Source: Asaia bogorensis_B
Lineage (GTDB): Bacteria; Pseudomonadota; Alphaproteobacteria; Acetobacterales; Acetobacteraceae
Reading direction: 5' to 3' (one strand)
Length of the DNA stretch: 64,000 bases
Assembly (NCBI RefSeq): GCF_900465315.1
Contig: NZ_UBIX01000016.1
A model generated the notes under the pieces. The model saw nothing but the letters and a program-made list of their open reading frames with translations, had not been told where the DNA came from and did not search any database. Shown in pieces: positions 63,039-64,000 of this stretch (the first letter of the stretch is position 1; each line of letters begins with the position of its first letter). The position numbers and the translations under genes are program-made.

Positions 63039-64000
63039 GTGGGCGCAATGGGGCTGGCCGTTGCCTTTGCCACTCTGGCTGGACCATATCCCGCTGAAGC
63101 CGCCCACTCTCGTTCAAGAGGCGCTCCCCAGACAGAACTTGCGCAAGCGACCCTGTCGCAGAGTGCGCAGGACCCTGTAGCCAGCAACGCCCAGACTTCT
63201 CGATCGCTGGATACGGGACTCCTTGCTTCTGTGCTGTCGAGCGCATTCCGGTTTCTCATACCACGAACTCTGGATGCCCATTCAAGCCGCACGTACAGCC
63301 TATGGGGCCTTGATGGCCTGACAGCGATCGATCCCTCCATAACGATTGAGGAGCCATCGCCAGCACCGCGTGAAGCGCCGCTCATTCGTTTGAGCCTGAG
63401 CCAGAAAACCATCGCGGAGTTCCGCGAGCCGGGCGAAAACGAGACAGGCGACTGGATACGTGTTCTGGTCTCGATCATGAATGCGGCATGGCGTGCCTCA
63501 CCCGCGCTGAGGAGCGCCGGCCGCGACGCCCTGCTACAGAGCTTTTTTGACGAGTTGTTCAACCACCTTGACCCCTACTCACGTTATGTAGCGCCTTCAT
63601 CCGCCGGTAACGACCGCGCAAACCGCACAGGTGATGTGGCAGGGGTCGGCATCTCACTGGTGCGGGACGGTACTGCGCTGGTGATCGGGGCGATCAACGC
63701 CAATGGGCCAGCCTGGGCAGCTGGAGCAAACATTGGTCAGAAGCTCCTCGCTGTTGACGGGAAATCGACTCGAAACCAGGACCCGGCGAGCGTGGAAAGC
63801 TGGCTGGTTGGCGCACCCGGCAGCAAGGTCAAGCTGCTGCTGGCCGATCCCGGGCGTCATGGGGCGATCATGCGCCTCGATCGTCAGATCGTGCCGCCTC
63901 AGACAGTGTTTGCCAGTACTCACGACCATATCGCCGTGATGCGTATCTCGTCGTTTTCATCGGATACAGCCGAGGAACTGAGCCAGAATATCGATCAGGC
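63039..64000 (+). CDS. S41-family carboxy-terminal processing protease, 3' end cut by the window
   Basis: The 5' part of an exported C-terminal processing protease; 320 codons are visible and the frame is open to the last base. A signal peptide (about residues 1-25) is followed by a helical region, then the family pattern F-F-D-E-L-F-N-H-L-D-P-Y-S-R-Y-V. A PDZ domain follows (about 205-285; G-V-G-I-S-L and G-Q-K-L-L-A-V-D-G). The catalytic Ser/Lys lie beyond the edge. The start is GTG 63039 after GAGGG, or ATG 63048. Probably acts in the periplasm. Confidence 0.75.
   Translation, partial: MGAMGLAVAFATLAGPYPAEAAHSRSRGAPQTELAQATLSQSAQDPVASNAQTSRSLDTGLLASVLSSAFRFLIPRTLDAHSSRTYSLWGLDGLTAIDPSITIEEPSPAPREAPLIRLSLSQKTIAEFREPGENETGDWIRVLVSIMNAAWRASPALRSAGRDALLQSFFDELFNHLDPYSRYVAPSSAGNDRANRTGDVAGVGISLVRDGTALVIGAINANGPAWAAGANIGQKLLAVDGKSTRNQDPASVESWLVGAPGSKVKLLLADPGRHGAIMRLDRQIVPPQTVFASTHDHIAVMRISSFSSDTAEELSQNIDQ

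Noticed and set aside
62939..63562. Minus-strand open frame at the start of the S41 protease
   Set aside because: The plus strand encodes a signal peptide and the protease family pattern continuing to the window end.

Overview
The window looks like chromosomal DNA of an acetic acid bacterium (Acetobacteraceae, Alphaproteobacteria). The evidence is a GC-rich housekeeping gene set, the gene orders dapF-mtaB-ftsY and gltX-pyrB-pyrX-plsY-dprA-topA, a pyrB-linked dihydroorotase-like protein without its HxH metal ligands, and a Hint-domain surface protein of a kind frequent in this family. An Asaia-like genus is possible but is a guess. I saw no rRNA, tRNA, CRISPR array, insertion sequence or prophage.

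Layout. 1-5.8 kb: five translationally coupled genes for a divergent hydrogenase-4/complex I-like membrane complex (HyfB, C, E, F, G-like), without [NiFe] ligands. 5.8-13.6 kb: a Wzx-like flippase, SelO, a small membrane protein, a redox cluster (AhpD-like protein, N-terminally broken azoreductase, MocR regulator) and a tandem thioredoxin-like protein. 13.7-16.9 kb: divergent rtcR/rtcB RNA repair pair, with a RtcR whose AAA+ domain is degenerate. 17-24.5 kb: a beta-propeller glycosyltransferase-type protein, a lipoprotein, gap-pgk, and a two-partner-secretion transporter coupled to a small secreted protein instead of a large TpsA. 24.6-31 kb: TonB-dependent receptor, then ftsY, mtaB, dapF. 31-36 kb: a luciferase-monooxygenase-like fragment, a methyltransferase, a TIM-barrel isomerase/epimerase and a FUSC efflux protein.

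36-44 kb: DEAD-box helicase, bacterioferritin and its ferredoxin under matching iron-box-like palindromes, hrcA, a MOSC protein, rph-rdgB, a lyase-like secreted protein and a LysE exporter. 44-49 kb: ABC exporter, endonuclease III and a Hint-domain protein preceded by a very AT-rich stretch. 49.8-64 kb: a cation/proton antiporter, comEC, a purine nucleoside permease-like protein, the gltX to topA run and the 5' part of an S41 protease.

How the genes work together: most are core functions (glycolysis, pyrimidine and lysine/peptidoglycan precursors, SRP targeting, tRNA modification, DNA topology, DNA uptake through ComEC and DprA). The unusual parts are the redox-centre-less Hyf-like complex, the RtcR that seems unable to work as a sigma-54 ATPase, the TpsB without a TpsA, and the AT-rich Hint locus.
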